Assembly (NCBI GenBank): GCA_005883295.1
Contig: VAWV01000174.1
Location: 1 to 17,308, forward strand
Origin: Actinomycetota bacterium
GTDB taxonomy: Bacteria; Actinomycetota; Thermoleophilia; Solirubrobacterales; Thermoleophilaceae
DNA length: 17,308 nt
Direction: 5' to 3'
A model generated the notes under the pieces. That model saw only the letters and a list, made by a program, of their open reading frames with translations. It did no database searches and had not been told where the DNA came from. This document shows positions 6,430-14,281 of the stretch, in pieces (the stretch's first letter is position 1; each line of letters opens with the position of its first letter). The translations under genes and the position numbers were made by a program.

Positions 6430-9400
6430 GTGAGCCCGTTTCGACCGGTCGATCCCGCGCAGTCCTTCCCCGAGCTCGAGGAGGCCGTCCTCGGGCGCTG
6501 GCGCGAGCGCGACGTGTTCCACGAGTCGATCAGGCGCCGCCAGGACGCGCCGCCGTTCGTCTTCTACGAGGGCCCGCCCACGGCCAACGGGAGGCCCGGC
6601 TCGCACCACGTGCTGTCGCGCGTCTTCAAGGACGTCTTTCCTCGCTACAAGACGATGCGCGGCCACCGCGTGGACCGCAAGGCGGGGTGGGACTGCCACG
6701 GCCTGCCGGTGGAGCTCGAGATCGAGCACGAGCTCGGGCTCGCGACGAAGGCCGACATCGAGGTCTACGGCGTGGCCGAGTTCAACGAGCGCTGCCGCGA
6801 GTCGGTCTTCAAGTACATCGACGAGTGGAATCGCCTGACCGAGCGGATCGGCTTCTGGATCGACATCGACAACGCCTACGTGACGATGTCGAACGACTAC
6901 ATCGAGTCGGTCTGGTGGTCGCTGCGCGAGGTCTGGCGGCGGGGCCTGCTGTACGAGGGGCACAAGGTCGTCCCCTACTGCCCGCGCTGCGGCACGGCGC
7001 TGTCATCGCACGAGGTGGCCCAGGGTTACCGCGACGTGGTCGACCCGTCTGTGTACGTCCGCTTCCCCGTGCGTGGCGAGGAGGGCGTCTCGCTGCTGGG
7101 CTGGACCACCACGCCGTGGACCCTGCTGTCCAACGCCGCGCTCGCCGTGCACCCTGACGTCACATACGCACGCGCGCGCGTGGGGGACGAGCGGCTCATC
7201 CTCGCGGAGGCCCTGGTCGAGCGGGTGCTCGGCGAGGACGCGGTGATCGAGGAGCGCATGCCCGGCTCGGCCCTCGAGGACCTGCCATACGAGCCTCCCT
7301 TCGACTTCATCACCGACTACGGCGATCGCGGCCATACCGTCCTGCTCGCCGACTTCGTGACCACCGAGGACGGCACCGGCGTCGTGCACACGGCGGTCGC
7401 CTTCGGCGAGGACGACTTCCACCTCGGCGAGCGGTACGGCCTGACGGTGCAGAACCCGGTCCTGCCGGACGGCACCTTCGACGAGCGCATGGGCCCGTTC
7501 GCTGGCCGCTTCGTGAAGCAGGCCGACCCGGACATCGTCGAGGCCCTCCGGGAATCGGGCAGGCTGTTCCGCGAGGACCGCTACGAGCACGCCTACCCGC
7601 ACTGCTGGCGCTGCGGCACCCCGCTCCTCTACTACGCCAAGCGGAGCTGGTACGTGAAGACCACGGCCGTGCGCGACCAGATGCTCGCCGAGAACGAGCA
7701 GATCAACTGGCACCCCGCGCACATCAAGCACGGCCGGTTCGGCGACTGGCTCGCGAACAACGTGGACTGGGCGCTTTCACGAGAGCGCTACTGGGGCACG
7801 CCCCTGCCGGTCTGGCGCTGCGGCGAGGGCCACGAGCACTGCGTGGGCTCACGCTCCGAGCTCGAGTCGCGGGGCGGGAAGGTCCCGGCGGACCTTCACA
7901 AGCCGTTCATCGACGAGGTCGTCTTCCCCTGCGAGGAGTGCGGCGGCGAGATGCGGCGCGTGCCGGAGGTGATCGACGCGTGGTGGGACTCGGGCTCGAT
8001 GCCGTTCGCCCAGTGGCACGCGCCGTTCGAGGGCGTCGAGGAGTTCACCGACCACTTCCCCGCCGACTACATCTGCGAGGCGCTCGACCAGACGCGGGGC
8101 TGGTTCTACTCGCTGCTGGCCGTCTCCACCCTGCTGTTCGACCAGTCCTCCTACCGCACCGTCCTATGCCTGGGGCTGATCCTCGACGAGGAGGGTCGCA
8201 AGATGTCGAAGTCCCTCGGCAACGTGGTCGAGCCGTGGGACGTCATCGACCGCTACGGCGCCGATGCATTCCGGTGGTACTTCTTCACCTCCAAGCAGCC
8301 GTGGGACGGCTACCGCTTCTCGATCGATGTTCGCGAACGCGAACGGGATCGACGACCCGCGCTACGACGGCCCGCTCGAGGAGCTGGACCGGTGGGCGCT
8401 GTCGCGGCTGCAGCACGTGGCGGGGACGGCCATCGAGCGGCTGGACGACTACGACACGACCACGGCGGGGCGCGAGATCGCCGAGTTCGTGGAGGACCTC
8501 TCGAACTGGTACGTGCGGCTGTCGCGCCGGCGCTTCTGGGACGGCGACCGCGCGGCCTTCTGGACCCTGTGGCGGTGCCTGACCGACGTCAGCAGGCTGC
8601 TCGCTCCGCTCGTGCCGTTCGTCTCCGACGAGATCTACGACAACCTCGACGGGTCGCAGCCGTCGGTCCACCTGTGCGACTACCCCGAGCCCGACGCCTC
8701 GCTACGCGACCAGGACCTCGAGTGGGACATGCAGGTGGTGCGCGACGCGATCGAGCTGGGACGCGCAGCCCGCGCGCAGGCGAAGGTCAAGCTCCGCCAG
8801 CCGCTGTCCGAGGCGGTCGTCGTCGCCGCCGATCGGGAGCGCGCCGCCATCGAGCGGCTCCAGGACATCGTGCTCCAGGAGCTGAACGTGAAGGCCGTGC
8901 GGTTCGTGTCCGAGGCCGACGAGCTGGGGCGCTGGGAGTTGAAGCCGAACTACCGCTCGCTCGGGCCGCGCTTCGGGAAGCAGATGCCCCAGGTCGCGGC
9001 GGCGGTGGCAGCACTCGATGCCCAGTCGGTGGCCGCCAGGCTGCGCGCGGGCGAGACGGTCGGCCTCTCGGTGGACGGCAAGGAGCATCCGGTGGGAGCG
9101 GACGACGTGGAGCTCGTCATGCAGCCGCTCGAGGGCTATCGCGTGGTGCGCTCGGGCACGCACGCCGTGGCCCTGAACCTCGGCGTCGACGACGAGCTCG
9201 TACGCGAGGGCCTCGCCCGCGAGGTCGTGCACGCGGTCCAGGCGGCGCGCAAGGCGGCCGGCCTCGAGGTCGAGGACCGCATCTCACTCGTGCTCGGAGG
9301 CGACCGCGAGCTGCTCCAGGCGGTGCGCGCGCACGAGGACTACGTGGCGGGCGAGACCCTGGCCACGTCGGTCGCCTACAGGGACGGAACCGGCGCGGGC

Positions 9401-9454
9401 GAGCCGATCCGGATCGGGGACCGCGAGCTATTCATCGCCGTAGAGCGGGCCTGA
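6430..9454 (+). CDS. ileS: Isoleucyl-tRNA synthetase, interrupted by a frameshifting deletion
   Basis: This class I enzyme charges tRNA-Ile with isoleucine. Frame 1 (6430 to about 8328) carries the HIGH-equivalent GSHH (57-60) after GPPTANGRP, the editing-domain WTTTPWTLLSNAALAVHP, zinc-type CPRCG and CWRCG pairs, and KMSKS (591-595) followed by LGNVVEPW. At YRFSID (628-633) homology stops and resumes two frames over at FANANGIDDP (from 8330), continuing through ELDRWALSRL, LSNWYVRLSRRRFWDGD and NVKAVRFV to the TGA at 9452-9454. The segment that normally joins them, of the type VRxFLLxLWNTYxF, is absent. About 22 residues seem lost, i.e. 62, 65 or 68 bp given the frame change, which would restore about 1030 aa, the usual length of the long bacterial type. 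A naive frame-1 call would run to 9492 with an arginine-rich nonsense tail. Either a sequence or assembly deletion, or a true mutation in a normally essential gene. Confidence 0.9.
8326..8330 (+). other. Deletion/frameshift junction in ileS
   Basis: Frame 1 reads sensibly through D633 (8326-8328); the second frame reads sensibly from F (8330-8332). The junction is flanked by palindromic TCGATCGA (8320-8327) and TTCGCGAA (8330-8337), and TTCGCG/CGCGAA inverted repeats follow. Such self-complementary GC-rich sequence can cause replication slippage or assembly collapse. Confidence 0.8.
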
Positions 9455-9499
9455 CGCAACGTCCGCGGCACGCCCGCAAATTGCGGCTGTGAGGAAGGT

Positions 9500-9543
9500 G
9501 AGGGTCCAGTTGATGCCCCTATAGGGGCACAAAACGGACCCTC
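9500..9543. repeat. Nested palindrome, 44 bp
   Basis: The outer arms GAGGGTCC (9500-9507) and GGACCCTC (9536-9543) are perfect inverted copies. They enclose the perfect 16-bp palindrome TGCCCCTATAGGGGCA (9514-9529). The two are joined by AGTTGA and CAAAAC, in which two T-A pairs can also form. It lies alone between the ileS stop and the next -10. No T-run follows on either strand, so a classic intrinsic terminator is not shown; a REP-like element, a terminator of unusual form, or a protein site are all possible. A smaller palindrome, CCGCAA-A-TTGCGG, precedes it at 9474-9486. Confidence 0.75.
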
Positions 9544-9562
9544 GTTCGGGAGCCGGGCGGCG

Positions 9563-9568
9563 TAGACT
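9563..9568 (+). promoter_or_regulatory. -10 hexamer TAGACT for the 86-aa protein gene
   Basis: TAGACT ends 10 nt before the GTG at 9579 and lies 20 bp beyond the nested palindrome. Confidence 0.45.
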
Positions 9569-9578
9569 GCGCCGAGGC

Positions 9579-9839
9579 GTGGAGTTCGTCGTCTACATCG
9601 GCTGTGCCCTCTTACTTGCCCTGGTCCTGATCCTGTCGGTCGGCCGGCGGCGTCCACAGGGGACGCGTTTACTGGCGGACGGCCCGCTACACACAGAGGC
9701 GGCCGACGCCGAAATCGAGGCCGTCGACATCGACCAGATGATCGAGGCACTGGGCGAGCGTCGCCGGCTGGCGGGACGGCCGGAAATCGGCGACGAGCTG
9801 GCGCGGCAGGCCCTAGACGGCGGGCCCGAGCCCTACTAG
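9579..9839 (+). CDS. Small membrane-anchored protein of unknown function
   Basis: 86 aa from a GTG at 9579. Residues 2-21 form one hydrophobic helix (EFVVYIGCALLLALVLILSV), followed by GRRRPQG, which by the positive-inside rule puts the C-terminus in the cytoplasm. Residues 38-80 are acidic and probably helical (AADAEIEAVDIDQMIEALGE). There is no recognisable domain. High third-position GC and the -10 at 9563 support a real gene. Its stop TAG (9837-9839) interlocks with the stop TAG of the convergent tautomerase gene. Confidence 0.65.
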   Translation: MEFVVYIGCALLLALVLILSVGRRRPQGTRLLADGPLHTEAADAEIEAVDIDQMIEALGERRRLAGRPEIGDELARQALDGGPEPY

Positions 9840-10015
9840 CCCTGCAGCTCGCCGCCCATCGCCCAGTCGCCCTTCGACGAGTCGACGAAGCGGATCCAGA
9901 CGTGCTCGCGCTCGGTCTTACCGACCTCGACGAGCAGGTCGGTCAGCTTCTCGGCGATCTCGCGCTTCTGCTCGGGCGAGCGGCCCTCGTACCACTCGAT
10001 GGTGACGATGGGCAC
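9836..10015 (-). CDS. 4-oxalocrotonate tautomerase-family small protein
   Basis: 59 aa from the GTG at 10015; Met removal leaves the family's N-terminal catalytic proline (PIVTIEWYEGR). EGRSPEQK and the C-terminal KGDWAMGGEL match the family. In 4-OT numbering R11 is kept, but the site of R39 is Trp and F50 is also Trp, so the substrate probably differs from 4-oxalocrotonate. The start is 2 nt after the trxA stop, which indicates one transcript. The longer frame up to 10252 overlaps trxA and has no tautomerase-like residues before this proline, so it is rejected. Confidence 0.88.
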   Translation of the reverse strand: MPIVTIEWYEGRSPEQKREIAEKLTDLLVEVGKTEREHVWIRFVDSSKGDWAMGGELQG

Positions 10016-10017
10016 CG

Positions 10018-10347
10018 CTAGGCGGCGAGCGTCGGCTCGAGCTCTTGCACCAGGCGCTTCTTCGGAAGCGCGCCGATGATCCGGTTGGCTGCTTCGCCGT
10101 TCTTGAAGAGGATCAGCGTCGGAATCGACATCACGTCGTAGCGCGCCGCCGTGACCTGGTTCTCGTCCACGTTCAGCTTCACCACGCGCAGGTTCTCGCG
10201 CTCCTCGTTGATCTCCTCGAGCGACGGAGCGATCACGCGGCAGGGCCCGCACCAGGGCGCCCAGAAGTCCACCAGGACGGCGGTGTCGGACTCGAGCACC
10301 TCCGCCTGGAAGTTCGAGTCGGTGACCTCGATGATCGCTCCTGCCAT
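10018..10347 (-). CDS. trxA: Thioredoxin
   Basis: 109 aa, the usual thioredoxin length. This cytosolic disulfide reductase has the active site WCGPC at 32-36 within VLVDFWAPWCGPCRVIAPSL, the buried Asp (D27), DENQ at 61-64 and the cis-proline loop SIPTL (P76), then FKNGE. The ATG at 10347 is fixed by AAGGAG 5 nt upstream. A longer frame to 10485 exists but runs through the promoter and terminator and is not used. The gene leads a two-gene unit with the tautomerase. Confidence 0.97.
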   Translation of the reverse strand: MAGAIIEVTDSNFQAEVLESDTAVLVDFWAPWCGPCRVIAPSLEEINEERENLRVVKLNVDENQVTAARYDVMSIPTLILFKNGEAANRIIGALPKKRLVQELEPTLAA

Positions 10348-10386
10348 TTCGGCTCCTTGGTCCGGGTTGCTCGCTTTACAAAATGA

Positions 10387-10392
10387 AGTATA
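10387..10392 (-). promoter_or_regulatory. -10 hexamer TATACT for trxA
   Basis: TATACT on the minus strand is 39 nt from the trxA ATG, giving a leader of about 32 nt that contains the AAGGAG ribosome site. It lies in the window's only obviously AT-rich pocket (10370-10395). No clear -35 is seen. Confidence 0.5.
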
Positions 10393-10395
10393 GAG

Positions 10396-10421
10396 GGAGG
10401 CGGCCGGTCGGCCGGGCCTCC
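10396..10421 (-). terminator. Hairpin after the mannosyltransferase gene, probable terminator
   Basis: On the minus strand GGAGGC-cc-GGCC pairs with GGCC-GCCTCC around a 4-nt loop (10 bp with a 2-nt bulge). It starts 6 nt after the stop codon at 10428-10430. The bases after the stem are only mildly T-rich, so the terminator call is moderate. The trxA -10 follows at once. Confidence 0.45.
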
Positions 10422-10427
10422 GATGCG

Positions 10428-11165
10428 TCAGCCCGCAGAGGCGGCGCTCCCGCGCAACCGCCACCGTAGCGCGGGGACCTTCCACACGGCCTCAGCGGCG
10501 ATCCGAGTGTCCATCTTCGAGGCGCCCGCGCGGCGGTCGTGGAAGGTGATCGGGATCTCGCGAACGCGAAAGCCCGCCCGGATCGCGCGGTAGGTCATCT
10601 CGATCTGGAAGCCGTAGCCGTCGGCGTGGATCCCGGAGAGGTCGAGCGTCTCCAGCACCTGGCGGCGGAAGCACTTGAAGCCGCCGGTGAGGTCGCGGAC
10701 CGGCACGCCGAGCACGGTACGCGCGTACCAGCAGCCGCCGCGGCTGAGCAGCCGGCGTCGCCGGTTCCAGCCGGCCACCCCACCGCCCGGCATGTAGCGC
10801 GAGCCCAGGACCAGGTCCGCGTCCGCGGAGGCCTCCACCAGTCGCGGGATGTCGCCCGGATCGTGGGAGAAGTCGGCGTCCATCTCGAGCACGAGGTCGG
10901 CGCCACCCTCGAGCGCACGCCGGAAGCCCTCGAGGTAGGCCGGCCCGATCCCCTCCTTACGGCGCCGGTGCAGGACCTCCACGGCCTCGCGCTCTCCGGC
11001 CAGCCGGTCCGCGAGCTCGCCCGTGCCGTCGGGCGACTTGTCGTCCACGATCAGGAGTCGGTGCTCGGGCGCGCATGTCGCCAGGGAACTCGTCGCAGCC
11101 TCGACGATCGGCTCCAGGTTCTCGGCCTCGTTGTACGTGGGGACGACGAGCCAGACCCCGGACAT
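10428..11165 (-). CDS. Polyprenol-phosphate mannosyltransferase (DPM1/Ppm1-like GT2)
   Basis: 245 aa. Such enzymes transfer mannose from GDP-mannose to polyprenyl phosphate at the inner face of the membrane, feeding lipoglycan and protein mannosylation. Motifs in order: VVPTYNEAENL (7-17), LLIVDDKSPDGT (37-48), LEMDADFSHDP (93-103) with the DxD-type metal site, GSRYMPGG (121-128), RDLTGGFKCFRR (157-168), DGYGFQIEM (182-190) and ITFHDRRAGASKM (206-218). It has no C-terminal membrane helices and no fused Lnt-like domain, so it is the short catalytic type. The exact sugar is inferred. It starts 23 bp from the divergent polX. Confidence 0.9.
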   Translation of the reverse strand: MSGVWLVVPTYNEAENLEPIVEAATSSLATCAPEHRLLIVDDKSPDGTGELADRLAGEREAVEVLHRRRKEGIGPAYLEGFRRALEGGADLVLEMDADFSHDPGDIPRLVEASADADLVLGSRYMPGGGVAGWNRRRRLLSRGGCWYARTVLGVPVRDLTGGFKCFRRQVLETLDLSGIHADGYGFQIEMTYRAIRAGFRVREIPITFHDRRAGASKMDTRIAAEAVWKVPALRWRLRGSAASAG

Positions 11166-11172
11166 GGCCGCG

Positions 11173-11179
11173 TACCCTA
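11173..11179. promoter_or_regulatory. Overlapping bidirectional -10 elements for polX and the mannosyltransferase gene
   Basis: TACCCTA reads TACCCT on the plus strand (10 nt before the polX ATG at 11189) and TAGGGT on the minus strand (8 nt before the ATG at 11165). The two hexamers share five base pairs, and the whole divergent gap is 23 bp. Both spacings match the leaderless pattern elsewhere in the window. Confidence 0.5.
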
Positions 11180-11188
11180 GACCGCGCG

Positions 11189-12928
11189 ATGAGGAACGCC
11201 GAGGTAGCTCTCCATTTCGACGAGCTGGCGGACCTCTACGAGCTCGACGGGGCGGTCTCCTACCGGGTGATCGCCTACCGCAACGCGGCCAAGTCGATCC
11301 GTGAGGCGAACGCCTCGGTGGAGGAGATGACCAAGGCCCGCAGGGTGACCGAGCTGGCCGGCGTGGGCAAGACGATCGCCGAGAAGCTCCAGGTGCTGTT
11401 CGAGACCGGGGAGATCCCCGCAGCCCAGAAGCTGAAGTCGAAGTACCCGCCGGGGCTGGTCGAGATCACGCGGCTCCCCGGGTTCGGGCCCAAGCGCGCG
11501 CGCAAGCTGTTCGACGAGCTGGGGATCGCCTCGCTCGACGACCTGCGCAAGGCGGCGGAGGCCGAGCGCCTGCGCGAGATCCCGGGGTTCGGCCCGAAGG
11601 CCGAGGAGAGCGTCCTGGTGGCGCTGGACGCGGGACTCGACGACCGGACCAAGCCGCGCCTGCTCCTCTCGCGGGCGCGGGCCATCGCCGAATCCCTGGC
11701 CGGTGCGCTCCGCGAGCACCCGGCTGCCGAACGGGTGGAGATCGCGGGGAGCGCCCGCCGCTGGACCGACACCTGCAAGGACCTCGACCTCGTCGCCGCC
11801 TCCTCCGATCCGGCCGCGCTTGCCGAGGCGTTCTCCGGCCTGCCGCTGATCGGCGAGGTGCACTCCTCGGGCACGGCGGGCGTGCGCGCGGTGACCCACA
11901 ATGGCATGAGCATCGACCTGCGCATCGTCGGCCCCGAGAGCTTCGGCAACCTCCTCCAGCACTTCACCGGCTCGAACAAGCACAACGAGGCGCTCCGCAC
12001 CGATGCGGTTCGCCGCGGCTTCCACGTGAGCGAGTACGGCGTGGTGGATGACTCGACGGGCACGAGCCACGCCTGCGCCACCGAGGAGGAGGTGTACGAG
12101 CTGATCGGTCTCCGCTACATCGAGCCGGAGCTGCGGGAGAACCGCGGCGAGCTGCAGGCGGCGCGCGACGGGACCCTGCCGGAGCTGGTCCGGGTGGAGG
12201 ACATCCGCGGCGAGCTCCACTGCCACTCGACCACCTCCGACGGGCGGAACACCATCGAGGAGATGACCGCGGCCGCGCGCGAGCTGGGCTACGAGTACAT
12301 CGCGATCACCGACCACTCCGCGTCACACGGGTTCGGGAACGACGTGCAGCCGGACGAGCTCAGGCGCCAGACCGAGCGGATCCGCGAGCTCGACGCGCGC
12401 ACGGACGGGATCCGCATCCTGGCCGGCTCGGAGGTGAACGTGCTGCCGGACGGATCGCTCGACTACGAGGACGACCTCCTGGCCGAGCTGGACTGGGTGA
12501 TCGGCAGCCTCCACTCCTCGTTCCGCATGGGCGAGCAGGAGCAGACCGAGCGGATGATCAAGGCCATGGAGCACCCGCTGGTCGACGCGATCGGCCACCC
12601 GACGGGCCGCCTGATCGACCGCCGGCGACCCTACGCGATCGACGTGGAGGCGATCAGCCGGGCGGCCGCGCGCACCGGCACCTTCCTCGAGATCAACGGC
12701 AACCCTGACCGCAGGGACCTGTCCGACGTGAACGTGCGGATCGCCGTGGAGGTGGGCGCCACGATCGTGATCGATTCCGACGGCCACGGCACCGAGACGC
12801 TGCCGAACGTCCAATATGGGGTGGCCACCGCGAGGCGCGGCTGGCTGACCGCCGCACAGGTGGCGAACACGCGCTCCTGGGAGGAGCTGGACGCGCTGCG
12901 CAAGCGCGGCGCCCCGGCTAGGGCGTAG
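11189..12928 (+). CDS. polX: Family X DNA polymerase with PHP domain
   Basis: 579 aa, normal for bacterial PolX, a gap-filling repair polymerase with a PHP 3'-5' exonuclease/phosphoesterase domain. Residues 1-80 form the 8-kDa-like domain. Helix-hairpin-helix motifs lie at LAGVGKTIAEKL (57-68), LPGFGPKRARKL (96-107) and IPGFGPKAEESV (131-142). The polymerase palm has GSARRWTDTCKDLDLV (187-202), with D198 and D200 plus D243 in MSIDLRIV as the metal-binding triad. PHP motifs: ELHCHSTTSDG (342-352), ITDHS (373-377), E415, GSLHSS (439-444), GHPTGR (469-474) and DSDGHG (529-534), so all metal-site positions look intact. The start at 11189 gives the usual N-terminus; earlier frames overlap the divergent gene. 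Its 3' end overlaps the convergent membrane-protein gene by 11 bp. Confidence 0.96.
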   Translation: MRNAEVALHFDELADLYELDGAVSYRVIAYRNAAKSIREANASVEEMTKARRVTELAGVGKTIAEKLQVLFETGEIPAAQKLKSKYPPGLVEITRLPGFGPKRARKLFDELGIASLDDLRKAAEAERLREIPGFGPKAEESVLVALDAGLDDRTKPRLLLSRARAIAESLAGALREHPAAERVEIAGSARRWTDTCKDLDLVAASSDPAALAEAFSGLPLIGEVHSSGTAGVRAVTHNGMSIDLRIVGPESFGNLLQHFTGSNKHNEALRTDAVRRGFHVSEYGVVDDSTGTSHACATEEEVYELIGLRYIEPELRENRGELQAARDGTLPELVRVEDIRGELHCHSTTSDGRNTIEEMTAAARELGYEYIAITDHSASHGFGNDVQPDELRRQTERIRELDARTDGIRILAGSEVNVLPDGSLDYEDDLLAELDWVIGSLHSSFRMGEQEQTERMIKAMEHPLVDAIGHPTGRLIDRRRPYAIDVEAISRAAARTGTFLEINGNPDRRDLSDVNVRIAVEVGATIVIDSDGHGTETLPNVQYGVATARRGWLTAAQVANTRSWEELDALRKRGAPARA

Positions 12929-13457
12929 CGCCGACGCGCACGTCCGTAGGCGAGGGCTCGTTCTTCCTGAAGCCCGGCGTCCTCAGCAACTTGGTGGGCT
13001 TGAAGGGCGAGTTGTGCTCCACGTAGAAGCGCACCCCGTCGCGGTCCTCCACTGCCACGACCGCGCTCGCGTGGTTGCGCCACGCCAGCGCCGACACGAG
13101 GGCGTAGCCGGCCGCGACCGCGGGCACCTGGGGCACCAGGAACGCGACCGCCCCTGAGGCGACGGTCAGCACCAGCAGCCACCAGAGCCGGTTGAACAGG
13201 ATCGTGCCCGGCTGGAGCTCGGGCAGGAGCGGCGTGGTGCGCGCGCCGGCGAGCAGCCGCGCCGTGGCCTGGTTCGCCGTGGTGCGCCGGCCCAGCCAGG
13301 CGCCGGCGACCGCTCCCATCGCCCACCACGCCACCGCGATGTAGAGCAGCGTGGTGTCGTCCTTCCCGCGCGCCCCCGCGACTGCAACCACCGCGAGGGC
13401 GGTGGCGGAGGCTGCGAAGAGGAGGACGGCGACGCGGAGGAAGTCCGGGTAGCGCAT
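12918..13457 (-). CDS. Four-helix membrane protein of unknown function
   Basis: 179 aa with hydrophobic segments at about 8-28, 36-56, 91-109 and 111-128, then a hydrophilic tail of about 50 residues (VEDRDGVRFYVEHNSPFKPTKLLRTPGFRKN) that should be cytoplasmic if the N-terminus is. A basic loop lies between helices 2 and 3 (GRRTTANQATARLLAGARTT). I recognise no domain. The ATG at 13457 is 2 nt after the otsB stop, so the two are almost certainly cotranscribed; a role linked to otsB is possible but not shown. The 3' end overlaps polX on the other strand. Confidence 0.75.
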   Translation of the reverse strand: MRYPDFLRVAVLLFAASATALAVVAVAGARGKDDTTLLYIAVAWWAMGAVAGAWLGRRTTANQATARLLAGARTTPLLPELQPGTILFNRLWWLLVLTVASGAVAFLVPQVPAVAAGYALVSALAWRNHASAVVAVEDRDGVRFYVEHNSPFKPTKLLRTPGFRKNEPSPTDVRVGATP

Positions 13458-13459
13458 GG

Positions 13460-14269
13460 CTACACGGCCGCCAACGCGGCGAGCACCGCCAGAAAGCCCC
13501 CGGTCCCCCGGACGACGAGGTCGGCGCGCTGCTCGATGGCAGCCGGGCCCTCGTCCGAGGCGACTCCGACCCGCACGGCGGCCTCGAGCTCGCCCGCCGC
13601 TACGGCCTCGTCGAGCGCCGCGAACGCGTCGAGGTCGGTGGCGTCGTCGCCGCCGAAGAGCGCCGCCCTCACCTCGGGCCGCGCCACGATCACGTCCACG
13701 GCACGCGCCTTGCTGATCGGGACCGGCGGGCGGATCTCGAGGACCTTGCGGCCCCAGTGGGTGGCCAGCCCGTCGTCCTCGGCCGCAGAGGCGACGGTGC
13801 GGAGCCGCTCGTGCGCCGCCTCCTCGTCAGGGGCGCCGCGCCAGTGGAGCGCCACGATCGGGCCCTTGTCCTCCATCCGCACGCCCAGGAGGCGCAGCTC
13901 GCCGTCCTGCGCCTCCGCAAAGCGACGGACCGGCCCGCGGTGGCGCTCGAACTCGGGAAGCGCCGCGGGACTTCGATCGCCGGGCCAGAGCAGCTCCGCA
14001 CCGTGTGCGCCCGCGTAGGCGATCGCGCCCACGCCCACGAGGCGCCTCGCGTCGAGGGCAGACCTGCCGGAGATGCATGCCACCACCGCGTACCTGCGGG
14101 CGAGGTCGGCCAGCAGCCGCGTGGCCTCGGGAGGAACACGCGCCTGCTCCGCACGCTCGACGATCGGGGCGAGAGTCCCGTCGATGTCGCAGAGGACGGC
14201 CGAGCGCTCGGGCCTATCCGCGACCGGCTTCAGGGCCTCGGCCAGCATTTCCGCGGTCGGCGCCGTCAC
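13460..14269 (-). CDS. otsB: Trehalose-6-phosphate phosphatase-like HAD protein
   Basis: 269 aa from a GTG at 14269. HAD motifs in order: LCDIDGTLAPI (26-36; D28 nucleophile, D30 acid/base), CISGRS (65-70), GAHGAEL (87-93, the cap-side motif of OtsB), VLEIRPPVPISKARAV (176-191) and FGGDDATDLDAF (205-216, metal-binding). The usual role is release of trehalose from trehalose-6-phosphate in the cytosol. No OtsA lies in the window. Because gpgS is close by, a phosphatase role on another sugar phosphate cannot be excluded. The GTG is preferred because the ATG at 14290 overlaps the divergent transporter start; ATG at 14248 is a further option. The gene heads a two-gene unit with the membrane protein. 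Confidence 0.88.
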   Translation of the reverse strand: MTAPTAEMLAEALKPVADRPERSAVLCDIDGTLAPIVERAEQARVPPEATRLLADLARRYAVVACISGRSALDARRLVGVGAIAYAGAHGAELLWPGDRSPAALPEFERHRGPVRRFAEAQDGELRLLGVRMEDKGPIVALHWRGAPDEEAAHERLRTVASAAEDDGLATHWGRKVLEIRPPVPISKARAVDVIVARPEVRAALFGGDDATDLDAFAALDEAVAAGELEAAVRVGVASDEGPAAIEQRADLVVRGTGGFLAVLAALAAV

Positions 14270-14274
14270 GACCT

Positions 14275-14281
14275 TAGTATG
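14275..14281. promoter_or_regulatory. Overlapping divergent -10 elements for otsB and the TauE half-gene
   Basis: The plus strand reads TAGTAT (14275-14280), 8 nt before the ATG at 14289. The minus strand reads CATACT (14281-14276), 6 nt before the otsB GTG at 14269. The element TAGTATG/CATACTA serves both directions in a 19-bp gap. The minus-strand match is the weaker one. Confidence 0.4.

Noticed and set aside
5458..6963. Minus-strand open frame of 501 codons
   Set aside because: Antisense to the CarH-like regulator and the 5' end of ileS; low-complexity composition only.
8329..9492. Frame-1 continuation of ileS to 9492
   Set aside because: After 8328 this frame is arginine-rich nonsense while another frame carries clear IleS C-terminal sequence; the true stop is at 9454.
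10348..10485. N-terminal extension of thioredoxin
   Set aside because: It runs through a promoter-like hexamer, a hairpin and the end of the neighbouring gene; the ATG at 10347 has an ideal ribosome site and normal protein length.
11075..11188. Upstream extension of polX
   Set aside because: It would overlap the divergent mannosyltransferase gene, and the added residues do not resemble PolX; ATG 11189 gives the normal N-terminus.
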